64,000 bases of DNA from positions 1 through 64,000 of the forward strand of contig JAFDWQ010000008.1 in NCBI GenBank assembly GCA_018268395.1, read 5' to 3'. Both the position numbers and the translations under genes were made by a program. A model generated the notes under the pieces. That model saw nothing but the letters and a program-made list of their open reading frames with translations, did not search any database and had not been told where the DNA came from. The first letter of the stretch is position 1. Each line of letters begins with the position of its first letter. This DNA is from Armatimonadota bacterium. Its GTDB lineage: Bacteria > Armatimonadota > Fimbriimonadia > Fimbriimonadales > Fimbriimonadaceae. Below, one piece after another: positions 9,331 to 18,374 of the stretch.

Positions 9331-10200
9331 ATGAAAGAGATGAAACGGACGACGTTAGCGATCGTGTGCGCTCTGGCGATCGGAACCATAGTGCAGGCGC
9401 AACAGGGATTCGGCCAGGCCGGACCTCCGCAGGGTCAACGCGGCGGGTTCCAGCAACGCGGCCCGAGAATGATGATGGGCGGCCCGAACATCTTGATGAT
9501 GCCGGACGTCCAGGCCGAACTTAAACTGACGGCCGATCAAAAGCAGAAGCTCGCCGACTTGTTCCCGGCCCGTCAGGGCGGCGGACAGTTCGGCGGTCCT
9601 CCGCAGGGCGGCCCAGGTGGCCCGCCGCAGGGCGGTGGCCAGTTCGGCGGTCCTCCGCAGGGCGGACCAGGTGGCCCGCCGCAGGGCGGCGGACAGTTCG
9701 GCGGCCCTCCGCAGGGCGGTCCGGGCGGACCGCCGCAGGGCGGCGGACAGTTCGGCGGTCCACCCCAGGGCGGACCGGGCGGACCCGACCCGATGGACGC
9801 CAAGGTCAAAGAGATCTTGAACGCCGACCAGTACGCGCGCTACAAAGAGCTTCAGCTCCAATGGCGCGGAGCAGGCGCCATCAGCCAGCCTGACGTGGCG
9901 GACAAGCTCGGCTTGACCGACGACCAGCGAGAGCAGGTCCGAGCGGCGATGGACGCTGCGCGGCCGCAACCGCCGCAGGGCGGGCAAGGCGGCCCTCCGG
10001 ACTTCGAGGCGATGCAGAAGCAGATGGCCGAGGCGAAAGCCAGGTCTGAGAAGCAGATCCTCGCCGTCCTGACGGTCGACCAACGGGCCAAGTGGCAGCA
10101 GATGCTCGGCAGACCGTTCAAGTTCGCCCAGCCGAACACGGGCGGACCCGGATTCGGCCAACGCGGACGCGGCGGCCGAGGCGGCGGCGGGCAAGACTGA
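9331..10200 (+). CDS. Secreted LTXXQ (Spy/CpxP-like) protein with Gly-Pro repeat
   Basis: This 289-residue exported protein has a signal peptide ending near VQAQ (residues 21-24), then LTXXQ-type segments LKLTADQKQKL (about 64-74), LGLTDDQREQV and VLTVDQRAKWQQ, as in periplasmic chaperones of the Spy/CpxP group. Residues 83-154 are four copies of an 18-residue unit, GGGQFGGPPQGGPGGPPQ, inserted after the first LTXXQ segment. It lies just upstream of an OmpR-type regulator and a histidine kinase, the order expected for an envelope-stress sensing module. A second ATG at 9340 is an equally possible start. Function is inferred from motif and context. Confidence 0.8.
   Translation: MKEMKRTTLAIVCALAIGTIVQAQQGFGQAGPPQGQRGGFQQRGPRMMMGGPNILMMPDVQAELKLTADQKQKLADLFPARQGGGQFGGPPQGGPGGPPQGGGQFGGPPQGGPGGPPQGGGQFGGPPQGGPGGPPQGGGQFGGPPQGGPGGPDPMDAKVKEILNADQYARYKELQLQWRGAGAISQPDVADKLGLTDDQREQVRAAMDAARPQPPQGGQGGPPDFEAMQKQMAEAKARSEKQILAVLTVDQRAKWQQMLGRPFKFAQPNTGGPGFGQRGRGGRGGGGQD
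9577..9792 (+). repeat. 54-bp in-frame tandem repeat, four copies
   Basis: Four consecutive 54-bp units encode the 18-residue Gly/Pro/Gln unit inside the LTXXQ protein. The last copy ends in PDP rather than PPQ. Copies differ mainly at third codon positions, so the array is kept by selection on the protein or is not very recent. Confidence 0.9.
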
Positions 10201-10227
10201 CGCCGACGACCCTCTCATAATGGAACC

Positions 10228-10902
10228 GTGAAGATCTTGGTCATCGAAGACGATCTGGTGATCGCTTCCCAGATCTCACGGTTCCTCGAAAAAGAGAAGT
10301 TCCAAGTGAACGTGGCGAGGAGCGGCCTCCAAGGCGAGGAGGCCGCCCTCGCTTCCGAGTTCTCGCTGATCGTCCTGGACATCATGCTCCCCGAGCGCGA
10401 CGGCTGGACGGTGTGTGAAAACCTGCGACGCGCCAAGGTCACGACGCCGATCCTCATGTTGACCGCACGGGATTCGGTCGAAGACCGGATCCGGGGACTG
10501 GAGGGCGGCGCCGACGACTATCTGCCGAAGCCTTTCGACATCCGGGAACTCAAAGCGCGGATCGACGCGTTGCTCCGTCGCGACAAGGTGCATCGGACCG
10601 GCACGGTCACGGTGGGAGACTTGACGATCGATACCCACGCCCACACGGTCTCAAGGGCCGGGCGCGAGATCAAACTCACGCCGCGGGAGTTTTCGCTCCT
10701 CGAGGCGCTCGCCCGCAACGAGGGTCGGACGCTCACGCGGGACGTCATCCTCGAGCGGGTCTGGGACGATGAGGAGAGCCTCCTGAACAGCGTCAACTTC
10801 CATGTCGCGTCCCTAAGGAAGAAAGTCGATGCGGACTTCCCGGTCAAGTTGATCCATACGGTCCATGGGATCGGATACGTCTTGAAGGCGGGCGGCGCTT
10901 GA
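10228..10902 (+). CDS. OmpR/PhoB-family response regulator
   Basis: This 224-residue two-component regulator has a receiver domain (about 1-115) with acidic pocket E7/D8/D9, phosphoacceptor D51 in IVLDIMLP, T79 and K101 (LPKPF). A winged-helix DNA-binding domain follows (about 128-222) with KLTPREFSLLEAL and the C-terminal HTVHGIGYVL. The GTG at 10228 has CATAAT 6 nt upstream, so the message may be leaderless and separate from the LTXXQ gene 27 nt before it. The kinase gene overlaps its stop by 4 nt. By context it probably controls the LTXXQ gene or other envelope genes. Confidence 0.93.
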   Translation: MKILVIEDDLVIASQISRFLEKEKFQVNVARSGLQGEEAALASEFSLIVLDIMLPERDGWTVCENLRRAKVTTPILMLTARDSVEDRIRGLEGGADDYLPKPFDIRELKARIDALLRRDKVHRTGTVTVGDLTIDTHAHTVSRAGREIKLTPREFSLLEALARNEGRTLTRDVILERVWDDEESLLNSVNFHVASLRKKVDADFPVKLIHTVHGIGYVLKAGGA

Positions 10903-12344
10903 AGTCCTTCCGTGGTCAGGTGACGGCCTGGATCGCGGCCGTCGTCGCGCTTTCTCTGACGGCGCTCGGCGGAACGATGACGGCCGTGAACCTCAGTCGG
11001 ATGCGCAGCGACCTCGACCGGGGGCTCAGGGACCGGGCAGAAGCGTTCAGCCGCGGCCCAAGGGGCCCGAGATTCGGCATCGGGGGTCCGGGCGGGCCAC
11101 CGATGTTGAGCGACGGGCAACCTGGCCCAGGCCCGGCGCTTCGGCAACAAGGCCCGTTCCCCGGGGACGACTCCGACCTGATCGCCGCCATCCGCCGCCC
11201 GAGAGTCCTCGAAAACCCTACGGAGGGACCACCGCCTCAGGGTGCCGACTTCTTCGACCCGCCGGCGATCGACGCGGCCCGACAAGGACGGGCGGGCTAT
11301 TCGGACCGCCTCTACCGCAAGACACCTGTCCGGGTCTTCACCATGCCGTTCCTGGGACAGGACGGAGTCCGGCGCATCGTCCAGACGGCTCAGGAAACGA
11401 CGTTCATCGAGGACGCTGCGACCGTGCAAGTCCGCACGATGGTGACCGTCATCCCTCTGGCGGTCGTGGCCGCCCTCGGCGTGGCGTACTTTCTTACGGG
11501 CCGGGTCGTCCGCCCGATCGCGGACATGGAGGCGACGGTGGGCGCCATCGCCGAGGGCGAACTTTCGGCCCGTTTACCGACCCAAGGCCTGGACGAGTTC
11601 GCACGGCTCGGCGGCCGGTTCAACACGATGGCCGAGCGGGTCGAATCGTCGGTCAATGGGTTACAGGCTTCGCTCGAACAGCAGAAGCGCTTTACCGCTG
11701 ACGCGTCGCACGAGCTTCGGACGCCCCTCACGCGGCTTCAACTCGCGACGAGCGCCGGTCTCGACGCCCCGCCAGAGGAAGCCCGCGATGCCCTTAAGGT
11801 GGCTGACGAAGCCGCTCGGGACATGTCCCGCCTCGTCCGACAGCTCCTTGAACTGGCCCAAGCCGATGCGGGAACGTTGGCTCGGCCGACGGGCACCGTT
11901 GACCTCCGCGTCATCGCAAGCGACGCGGTCGCGAAACTCCCTCCGGGCGGCCCTGAAGTCCTCGTGGACCTGGCCGAGAGGGCCGTCGGGGTCAACGGCG
12001 ACGCCGACCGGCTCGAGCGGGCGGTCCTCAACCTCTTGGAGAACGCCCGTCGGCATACGCCTTCGGACGGGACGGTGACGGTGACGGTCAAGGTCGCTTC
12101 GGACGGACGGGCGCTCCTCTCCGTAGTGGACACGGGCGAGGGTATCGCGCCGGAACACTTGCCCCGTCTGACCGACCGTTTCTACCGCGTGGACGCGGCG
12201 AGGGACCGTGACGCGGGCGGATCCGGTCTGGGACTTGCGATCGTCCACGAGATCGTGAAAGCGCACGACGGCTTGCTCGCCATCGAGAGCGGACCGGGGC
12301 GCGGCACCACCGTGACCCTGTCCTTGCCGTTGCCGGCCCCCTAG
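10899..12344 (+). CDS. Sensor histidine kinase (HAMP, HisKA, HATPase)
   Basis: This 481-residue membrane kinase pairs with the upstream regulator. A first membrane helix (about 8-30) is followed by an extracytoplasmic sensor of about 150 residues, rich in Gly and Pro between 52 and 90, then a second helix (about 182-200), HAMP (200-252), the HisKA phosphorylation motif with H271 (ASHELRTPL), and the catalytic domain with N382, DTGEG (411-415) and GSGLGLA (442-448). The start is TTG at 10899, overlapping the regulator stop as TTGA. The Gly/Pro-rich sensor echoes the low-complexity part of the LTXXQ protein. Its 3' end overlaps the convergent mntH by 4 nt. Confidence 0.93.
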   Translation: MKSFRGQVTAWIAAVVALSLTALGGTMTAVNLSRMRSDLDRGLRDRAEAFSRGPRGPRFGIGGPGGPPMLSDGQPGPGPALRQQGPFPGDDSDLIAAIRRPRVLENPTEGPPPQGADFFDPPAIDAARQGRAGYSDRLYRKTPVRVFTMPFLGQDGVRRIVQTAQETTFIEDAATVQVRTMVTVIPLAVVAALGVAYFLTGRVVRPIADMEATVGAIAEGELSARLPTQGLDEFARLGGRFNTMAERVESSVNGLQASLEQQKRFTADASHELRTPLTRLQLATSAGLDAPPEEARDALKVADEAARDMSRLVRQLLELAQADAGTLARPTGTVDLRVIASDAVAKLPPGGPEVLVDLAERAVGVNGDADRLERAVLNLLENARRHTPSDGTVTVTVKVASDGRALLSVVDTGEGIAPEHLPRLTDRFYRVDAARDRDAGGSGLGLAIVHEIVKAHDGLLAIESGPGRGTTVTLSLPLPAP

Positions 12345-13747
12345 ACCGCCGGCTCTTCCGGCCGACCTTTGTAGACGAACATCACGTACGCCGCGAAGAG
12401 CGCCATGACCGCCCCGATGACGCCGACCCAGACGGGGCCGATCGTTTCGACGAGCAAGTACACGTTGAGGCCGCCGATCGCCGTGCAGACGCCATAGCCC
12501 AGCCACTTCACCCAAGGCTTGTTGACGAATTCGCCCATTCGGCGCTTGTCGCTCGTCACCATGACCAACGGGAAGATCGCGAACGGAAGTTGCATCGAGA
12601 GTACGACTTGCGATAGGACCAAGAGTTGGACCGTGTCCTTTCCGCCACTGAGCTGTATGAGAACGATGGCGGGCACGATGGCAAGAAGGCGCGTGATCAT
12701 TCTCCGGAGCCAGGGCGCGATCCTGATCTTCAAGAAGCCCTCCATCACGATCTGGCCGGCGAGCGTGCCCGTGATCGTGGACGACTGGCCCGAGGCGAGC
12801 AAGGCGACGGCGAACACCGTGGCCGAAGCGCCTCCCAGCGCGGTCCTCAAGAGTTCGTGCCCTTGTTGCAGTTCTGTGACCCCGGTCCGCGAACCTGAAA
12901 AGACGGATGCCGCCAAGATCAAGATCGCCGCATTGACGAAGAACGCAAAACTGAGGGCCACGACGGTATCGATCGTGTTGAACTTGATCGCTTCGCGGAG
13001 GCCCTCCTTTCCTTCGCCGGTACGCCGCGTCTGGACGATGCTCGAGTGAAGGTAGAGGTTGTGCGGCATGACGGTCGCGCCCAGGATGCCGAGCGAGACG
13101 AGGAGCGCTTCCGTGTTCGGCATCGTCGGAACGAACGTCCCCTTCGCGACGAGTCCCCAGTCGGGCTTGGCCAACACGATCTCATAGGCGAAACAGGCGA
13201 AGACGGTCGCGACCAAGGTCAAGACGATCGCTTCGATCTTCCGGAAACCGAGCTTCATGAAGGCGAGGAGGAGAAGCACGTCGAAGCCGGTGATCAGGAC
13301 GCCCCAAGCGAGGGGGATCTGGAACAAGAGGTTCAAGGCCACCGCCGAACCGACGACTTCGGCGAGGTCGCACGCCACGATCGCGATCTCGCACAAGAGC
13401 CAGAGCGCCATCGCCGCAGGCTTCTTGTAGTAGTCGCGGCAGGCCATCGCGAGGTCCTTCCCCGTCACCAACCCCATCCGGGCGCACAGGATCTGGAGGA
13501 ACTGCGCCGCGATGTTCGAGACGAAGATCACCCACAAGAGCGCGTAACCGAACAGCGACCCGCCCTTCAGGTCGGTGCCCCAGTTCCCGGGGTCCATATA
13601 GCCGACGCTGACCAAGAACCCTGGCCCGGCGAACGCCAAGAACCTTCGGAGCCACGACCCGTTCTTCGGGACGGCGACGGACCGGAAGACCTCCGGCAAC
13701 GACCGGAACCCGTTCCCTTTGTTCGCAGTGGACTCGAAACCCAGCAT
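12341..13747 (-). CDS. mntH: Nramp-family Mn(II)/Fe(II) transporter MntH
   Basis: This 468-residue, proton-coupled divalent metal importer has about eleven membrane segments. The Nramp metal-site motifs are intact: MDPGNW in the first transmembrane helix (residues 51-56) and ATVMPHNLYLHSS in the sixth. Manganese is the likely substrate because an MntR/DtxR-type repressor is encoded divergently and two similar dyads lie in the 99-bp gap between them. A TACAAA element lies 11 nt upstream of the ATG at 13747, so the dyad at 13763-13774 would cover the promoter. The gene ends convergently with the histidine kinase. Confidence 0.92.
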   Translation of the reverse strand: MLGFESTANKGNGFRSLPEVFRSVAVPKNGSWLRRFLAFAGPGFLVSVGYMDPGNWGTDLKGGSLFGYALLWVIFVSNIAAQFLQILCARMGLVTGKDLAMACRDYYKKPAAMALWLLCEIAIVACDLAEVVGSAVALNLLFQIPLAWGVLITGFDVLLLLAFMKLGFRKIEAIVLTLVATVFACFAYEIVLAKPDWGLVAKGTFVPTMPNTEALLVSLGILGATVMPHNLYLHSSIVQTRRTGEGKEGLREAIKFNTIDTVVALSFAFFVNAAILILAASVFSGSRTGVTELQQGHELLRTALGGASATVFAVALLASGQSSTITGTLAGQIVMEGFLKIRIAPWLRRMITRLLAIVPAIVLIQLSGGKDTVQLLVLSQVVLSMQLPFAIFPLVMVTSDKRRMGEFVNKPWVKWLGYGVCTAIGGLNVYLLVETIGPVWVGVIGAVMALFAAYVMFVYKGRPEEPAV

Positions 13748-13762
13748 GTCGACCTTTGTTTG

Positions 13763-13774
13763 TAGCCTAGGCTA
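13763..13774. promoter_or_regulatory. Candidate MntR operator, mntH side
   Basis: This is a perfect 12-bp palindrome, TAGCCTAGGCTA, 16 bp upstream of the mntH start. It is embedded in TGTAGCCTAGGCTAAC, which matches a second site at 13811-13826. DtxR/MntR proteins bind dyads of this length and repress metal uptake genes when metal is bound. Binding is inferred. Confidence 0.65.
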
Positions 13775-13810
13775 ACTTCTGACCAGCATAGCACAACCCT
13801 GACGCGAAAG

Positions 13811-13826
13811 TGTAGCCATGGGTACA
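13811..13826. promoter_or_regulatory. Candidate MntR operator, mntR side
   Basis: TGTAGCCATGGGTACA is a near-perfect dyad with one mismatched pair. It overlaps a TACAAT -10-like element (13823-13828) 18 nt before the mntR start. It shares TGTAGCC-NN-GG-N-TA with the mntH-side site, suggesting autoregulation of mntR. Confidence 0.55.
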
Positions 13827-13846
13827 ATTCTCGGCGGAACAGGCGC

Positions 13847-14257
13847 ATGTCCGAAGCCCATCGATTCAACCGGACCCGGGACGCCCACCGCACGGAGCTC
13901 GCCGAGGACTATGTCGAAGCGATCCTCGAGTTGATCCAGGAGAAGGGCGAAGCCCGGCTGACCGACCTGTCCGAACGGTTCGGGGTCGCGCATCCGACGG
14001 TCTCCAAAACGTTGAAGAGGCTCGAAACGGCCGGCCTGGTCGCTTTGCGGCCGTACAAGAGCGCCAATCTGACGGACGCCGGAAGGACACTGGCCGAGGA
14101 GTGCAAAGCCAGGCACGCCAAGGTCGTGGCGTTCCTGCTCGCGCTCGGGGTCGACCGGGAGACGGCAGAGATCGACGCCGAAGGGATCGAGCACCACGTC
14201 AGTGACACGACCTTGACGGCGATGGTCGCCTTTACGGCGCGGACACCGAAACCGTGA
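13847..14257 (+). CDS. mntR: DtxR/MntR-family metal-dependent repressor
   Basis: This 136-residue regulator has an N-terminal winged helix-turn-helix (about 20-80; ARLTDLSERFGVAHPTVSKTLKRLETAGLV) and a dimerisation/metal-binding helix region with conserved H and E residues (EECKARHAKV, EIDAEGIEHHVSD). The length matches MntR-type proteins without a C-terminal SH3 domain. It lies divergently from mntH with paired operator-like dyads between them, so it most likely represses mntH in the presence of manganese. Confidence 0.9.
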   Translation: MSEAHRFNRTRDAHRTELAEDYVEAILELIQEKGEARLTDLSERFGVAHPTVSKTLKRLETAGLVALRPYKSANLTDAGRTLAEECKARHAKVVAFLLALGVDRETAEIDAEGIEHHVSDTTLTAMVAFTARTPKP

Positions 14258-14313
14258 ACGCAAGCGGCCCTTCCTTCTGATAGACTGGAACGGTCGGTTT
14301 CAGAGGATCGATC

Positions 14314-14781
14314 ATGCCTGCGTACAAATTCAAGGTCAACGGCAAAGACCAAGCCGTGGACGTCATGGCGGACACGCCGCTCCTGTGGGTGCTCCGCGAC
14401 ACGCTCGGACTGTGCGGGACGAAGTACGGTTGCGGCGTCGGCGATTGCGGCGCGTGCACGGTGCTCGTCGACGGCGAAGCGAAGAGGTCGTGCCAGATCA
14501 CGGCCGAGGAGGCCGCAGGAAAGCAGGTCTTGACGATCGAATCGCTGCCGGCCGACGGCACCCACGCCCTCCAGAAGGCTTGGATCGAGGAAGACGTGCC
14601 GCAATGCGGCTATTGTCAGTCGGGCCAGATCATGGCCGCCTACGCCCTCCTCAAGGAAACGCCGTCTCCCTCGGACCATCAGATCGACGAGGCCATGGAC
14701 CGGAACCTTTGCCGTTGCGGCACCTACCAGAGGATCAAGGCCGCGGTCAAGCGTGCCGCGAAATCGGGAGGCGTGGCGTGA
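14314..14781 (+). CDS. iorA: Two-[2Fe-2S] small subunit of a molybdenum hydroxylase (IorA-like)
   Basis: This 155-residue electron-transfer subunit belongs to the xanthine oxidase superfamily, isoquinoline 1-oxidoreductase type. The plant-type ferredoxin domain uses C40, C45, C48 and C60. The helical domain uses C98, C101, C133 and C135 (CGYC ... CRC). It passes electrons from the molybdopterin subunit encoded next. A Shine-Dalgarno-like GAGG lies about 9 nt before the ATG. The gene overlaps iorB by 4 nt (GTGA). No separate FAD subunit gene is present, as is usual for IorAB-type enzymes that donate to cytochromes or other acceptors. Confidence 0.93.
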   Translation: MPAYKFKVNGKDQAVDVMADTPLLWVLRDTLGLCGTKYGCGVGDCGACTVLVDGEAKRSCQITAEEAAGKQVLTIESLPADGTHALQKAWIEEDVPQCGYCQSGQIMAAYALLKETPSPSDHQIDEAMDRNLCRCGTYQRIKAAVKRAAKSGGVA

Positions 14782-16823
14782 GCGCCCTTTCCCGCCGGTC
14801 GTTCCTCAAGGTCGGCGTCGTCGCCGGAAGCGGACTCATCATCGGATGCGACTTCCCTGCTTTCGGCCTCGGGAACGGCAAGCTGAAAGGAGGGTCACTG
14901 ACCGCCTTCGTCCAGATCGGACCGGACGGGCAGGTCACGATCACGGCTCCTCGACCGGACACGGGGCAAGGGACGCGGACGTCGTTGCCGATGCTCGTCG
15001 CGGAAGAACTGGGGGTCGACTGGAAGACGATCAAGGTCGTCCAAGCGCCCGGAGACGGAACGAAATACGGACGTCAGGGCGTCGGCGGCAGCGCGAGCAT
15101 CAGGGGTTCCTACGAGCCGATGCGCCTCGCGGGCGCGACCGCGGCCCTCATGTTGCGGCAAGCGGCGGCCCAAAAGTGGGGCGTCGGGGTCGACACCGTC
15201 ACGATCGACAACGGGCGCATCGTGAGCGGCAGTCAAAGCGCAGGCTTCGGAGAGTTCGCCGAGGCCGCGGCCAAACTCCCTGTCCCGGAGCGGTCCTCGG
15301 TCACGCTGAAGGATCCCAAGGACTTCCGGATCGTCGGAAAGCCGACTCGGCGCATCGACAACCTCGCCGTCGTCACGGGCAAGGCCGTTTTCGGGATCGA
15401 CTCCAAGCCGAAGGGCTGCAAAGTCGCCATGCTCTCCAAACCGCGTGCCTACGGGTCCTCGCTCAAGTCGTTCGACGATAAGGAAGCGCGCGCGGTGCCC
15501 GGCGTCAAAGACGTGTTCGCCTTCGGAAACGGGGTGGCCGTGCTCGCGGACGACACTTGGTCGGCGATGAAGGGCCGCGAAGCTCTCAAGACGGAATGGA
15601 CCGAGAGCCCCCATGCTGCCCTCGACTCGGCCGAGATCACCAAGCGGTTCCAAGCCGCGGTCGGCGCGTTCCCGGACATGCCGTCCGGATCGAAGGCGAT
15701 CGAAGCGGTGTACGAGCTTCCCTACCTGTCCCATGCCCCGATGGAGCCGATGAACTGCACCGCCCACGTCCGCGACGACGGGTGCGAGATCTGGGCACCG
15801 ACGCAAGTCCCGGACTCCGCGCGCGAACAGGTGGCGAGGCAACTCAAGATCCCGGCCGAGCAAGTCGTCCTCCATGTTCCGCTCGTGGGCGGAGGTTTCG
15901 GACGACGTCTCTTGACCGATTACATCGGCGAGGCCGTCAACCTGTCCAAAAAGGCGGGCGGGCCTGTCCAAGTGCTCTGGTCGCGGGACGACGACATCCG
16001 CAACGACAGCTTCCGTCCGGTCAGTTACCACGCCATGAAAGGCGCGGTCGGCGCCGACGGTCTGCCCGCCGCGTACTATCATCAGTGCCTCTTGCCGGGC
16101 AGGAGCCGGGGGTCGGAGGCGGCCTGGGGCAACGCCCGCCTGGCCTATGCCTTGCCGAACGCGGGGATGCAGAACGGCAGCATCGAGTCGCCCGTGCCGA
16201 CCTTCGCCTGGCGCTCGGTCGAAAACACGTACCAGAACCTTGTCCAAGAGTGTTTCCTCGACGAACTGCTCGTCGCGGGCGGACAAGACCCCGTGGAGGG
16301 TCGGCTCAAACTCTTGCAGAACGAACGGCTGAAGACGGTCTTGAGCCGGGCGGCCGAACTCGCTGGATGGGGCAAGCCGTTGCCGAAGGGCCGTGGCCGT
16401 GGTGTCGCGTGCTTCGCGGGTTACGGCTCCTTCATCGCACAGATCGCGGAAGTCGAAATCCTGCCCGACAAGACGATCAAGGTGCGCCGCATGGAGTCGG
16501 TCGTCGACTGCGGCCTTGCCGTCAACCCGCTCGGCGTTCAGGCCCAGGTCCAAGGTGCGACGATGGACGGCATCGCGACGCTCCTCCGGTCGGCCGTCAC
16601 GATCAAAGACGGCGGGGTCGAACAGAGCGGATGGGGGGACATGGGCTGGGCGGTCCATTCCGACGCTCCCGAGCACAACGTCCTCGTGACGGGCGCCACC
16701 GGACAGCCGGGAGGCATCGGCGAGGTCGGCTTCCCTGCTTCAGGGCCGGCGGTCTTGAACGCGATCGCGGCGGCCACGGGCCAGAGGTTACGGAGACTGC
16801 CGATCGGCACGCAGACCGCTTGA
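14778..16823 (+). CDS. iorB: Molybdopterin-binding large subunit of a molybdenum hydroxylase (IorB-like)
   Basis: This 681-residue catalytic subunit begins with a twin-arginine signal (SRRSFLKVG, residues 5-13), so the folded holoenzyme is probably exported. Cofactor-binding segments include [13 protein letters not shown] in the middle and [16 protein letters not shown] near the C-terminus. The glutamate of GIGEVG is the expected catalytic base. It is somewhat shorter than typical IorB. The GTG at 14778 overlaps the iorA stop. The open frame continues upstream only as a shadow of iorA. The true substrate (N-heterocycle, aldehyde or other) is not determinable. Confidence 0.92.
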   Translation: MSALSRRSFLKVGVVAGSGLIIGCDFPAFGLGNGKLKGGSLTAFVQIGPDGQVTITAPRPDTGQGTRTSLPMLVAEELGVDWKTIKVVQAPGDGTKYGRQGVGGSASIRGSYEPMRLAGATAALMLRQAAAQKWGVGVDTVTIDNGRIVSGSQSAGFGEFAEAAAKLPVPERSSVTLKDPKDFRIVGKPTRRIDNLAVVTGKAVFGIDSKPKGCKVAMLSKPRAYGSSLKSFDDKEARAVPGVKDVFAFGNGVAVLADDTWSAMKGREALKTEWTESPHAALDSAEITKRFQAAVGAFPDMPSGSKAIEAVYELPYLSHAPMEPMNCTAHVRDDGCEIWAPTQVPDSAREQVARQLKIPAEQVVLHVPLVGGGFGRRLLTDYIGEAVNLSKKAGGPVQVLWSRDDDIRNDSFRPVSYHAMKGAVGADGLPAAYYHQCLLPGRSRGSEAAWGNARLAYALPNAGMQNGSIESPVPTFAWRSVENTYQNLVQECFLDELLVAGGQDPVEGRLKLLQNERLKTVLSRAAELAGWGKPLPKGRGRGVACFAGYGSFIAQIAEVEILPDKTIKVRRMESVVDCGLAVNPLGVQAQVQGATMDGIATLLRSAVTIKDGGVEQSGWGDMGWAVHSDAPEHNVLVTGATGQPGGIGEVGFPASGPAVLNAIAAATGQRLRRLPIGTQTA

Positions 16824-17800
16824 TGGACCGTCGGACGTTCGACGCGGTCGACCAATGGTCGTCCGGCGGACACAGGCTGGCGACGGCGACCGTCGTCGAA
16901 ACGTGGAAGTCGTCGCCCCGGAAAGCCGGAGCCGTCATGCTGGTCCGTGAAGACGGACACGTTTGGGGGTCGGTCAGCGGCGGCTGCGTCGAGACGTCCG
17001 TCGTTCAAGCGGCGCTGGGCTGTCTGGAAACGGGCCGACACGCCCTCCTGGAGTACGGACCGGCGAGCGCGGACGCCGTCTGGGACGTCGGCCTTTCGTG
17101 CGGAGGAGGAATCCGGGTCCTCGTGGCACCCTGTCCCGCACAGAGCTCCACACGGTCCGAGTGGGATGTGTGGGCCCAGGCCCGAGAATGGACGGCTTCC
17201 CGGACGCCTTACGTTTGGACGACCGACGTTTCTGGCCAGGAACCGGTTCATACCGTTCGGCTCCTTGACGGTTCGGAGTCCTCGTTGACCACACATTGGG
17301 ACGAAGCCGTGCAGGTCTTCGTCGACGTCCGTCGCCCGGCCGAGCGTCTCATCATCGTCGGCGGGGCCCACATCGCGGTCCCGTTGGTCTCCTTCGCCCG
17401 GACCCTCGGTTTTGAAACCGTCGTCGTCGAACCAAGGGCCACGTTCGCCGTGTCCTCGCGGTTCGACGTGCCGCCCGACGCGATCGAAACGGACTGGCCG
17501 GACGTCGCCGTCGGAAACCTTCGGCCGGACGCTTCGACCTACGCCGTCGCCGTCACCCACGACCCTAAGATCGACGATCCGGCCCTGATCGCCTTGCTCC
17601 GCTCTGAAGCCGCCTACATCGGCGTTCTCGGTGGCCGGACGACGCACGCGGAACGGTTGGAGCGGCTCCGCTCGGCAGGTTTCGGAGACGTCGATCTGGC
17701 CCGTCTCAAAGGGCCTGTCGGTCTGCAGATCGGTGCCGAAACACCGGAAGAGATCGCCCTGAGCATCATGGCCGAAATCGTCCAGGTGCGGCGTGGCTGA
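16823..17800 (+). CDS. xdhC: XdhC/CoxI-family molybdenum cofactor insertion protein
   Basis: This 325-residue protein has the N-terminal XdhC/CoxI domain with VSGGCVETSV and the C-terminal Rossmann-like XdhC domain with LIIVGGAHIAVPLVSFARTL and IGVLGGRTTHAERLERL. XdhC proteins bind sulfurated molybdenum cofactor and hand it to the apo-enzyme, so the likely client is IorB. The ATG shares one base with the iorB stop (TGATG) and its 3' end overlaps mocA by 8 nt, pointing to a single translationally coupled operon. Confidence 0.92.
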   Translation: MDRRTFDAVDQWSSGGHRLATATVVETWKSSPRKAGAVMLVREDGHVWGSVSGGCVETSVVQAALGCLETGRHALLEYGPASADAVWDVGLSCGGGIRVLVAPCPAQSSTRSEWDVWAQAREWTASRTPYVWTTDVSGQEPVHTVRLLDGSESSLTTHWDEAVQVFVDVRRPAERLIIVGGAHIAVPLVSFARTLGFETVVVEPRATFAVSSRFDVPPDAIETDWPDVAVGNLRPDASTYAVAVTHDPKIDDPALIALLRSEAAYIGVLGGRTTHAERLERLRSAGFGDVDLARLKGPVGLQIGAETPEEIALSIMAEIVQVRRG

Positions 17801-18374
17801 CGTGACGGCGGTCGTGCTGGCGGCCGGTCTGTCCAGCCGCCACGGGACGAACAAGCTCCTGTGCCTTCGGGACGGCGTTCCGCTCGTCAGGCTGACGGTC
17901 TCACGCGTCAGGAATGCGGTCGACGGCCGAGTCGTCGTGGTTCTCGGGCACGAGGCCGACCGCGTCCGGGACGCTTTAGGGCCGGAACCCGTCGTTGATG
18001 TGCTCAACAACGACTACGCGGTCGGAATGTCGACCTCGATCCGGGCAGGCGTCGAATCCGTCCGGCCGGAGAGTGCGGTGCTGATCGTTCTGGCCGACAT
18101 GCCGTGGATCGAGGAAAAGACCGTCTCGATGATCGTTGCCGCCTATCGCGGCGCCGGTGACACGTCCGCGATCGTCGTCCCGTGCGCCGAAGGTCGGACC
18201 GGGAACCCTGTCCTGTTCGGACCGGCCCACCGCGATGCGTTGCTCGCACTGCAAGGCGACCGAGGGGCGAAGGCCGTCATAGAAGCAAGTGCTTCCCACG
18301 TGATCCGGGTGGCCGTCGGTCCTCAGGAACTGGAAGACGTCGACGGGCCGGCAGGCGTCACCGCCGATCGTTGA
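17793..18374 (+). CDS. mocA: MocA-like molybdenum cofactor cytidylyltransferase
   Basis: This 193-residue NTP-transferase-fold enzyme of the MobA/MocA type converts Mo-molybdopterin to the cytosine dinucleotide form used by hydroxylases such as IorAB. The nucleotide-binding loop is VVLAAGLSSRHGTNKLL, with H where most members have M. The acidic metal site lies in VLIVLADMPW. The GTG at 17793 overlaps xdhC by 8 nt. It ends the operon iorA-iorB-xdhC-mocA and overlaps the convergent LTXXQ-like gene by 17 nt at its 3' end. Confidence 0.88.
   Translation: MADVTAVVLAAGLSSRHGTNKLLCLRDGVPLVRLTVSRVRNAVDGRVVVVLGHEADRVRDALGPEPVVDVLNNDYAVGMSTSIRAGVESVRPESAVLIVLADMPWIEEKTVSMIVAAYRGAGDTSAIVVPCAEGRTGNPVLFGPAHRDALLALQGDRGAKAVIEASASHVIRVAVGPQELEDVDGPAGVTADR

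Noticed and set aside
14895-16676. Minus-strand open frame of 593 codons
   Set aside because: It is antisense to iorB, with Arg/Asp/Gly-rich composition typical of high-GC shadow frames and no domain signature.
15557-16822. Long plus-strand frame continuing into xdhC
   Set aside because: It is a shadow of iorB in another frame; xdhC homology begins at the ATG at 16823, which overlaps the iorB stop.
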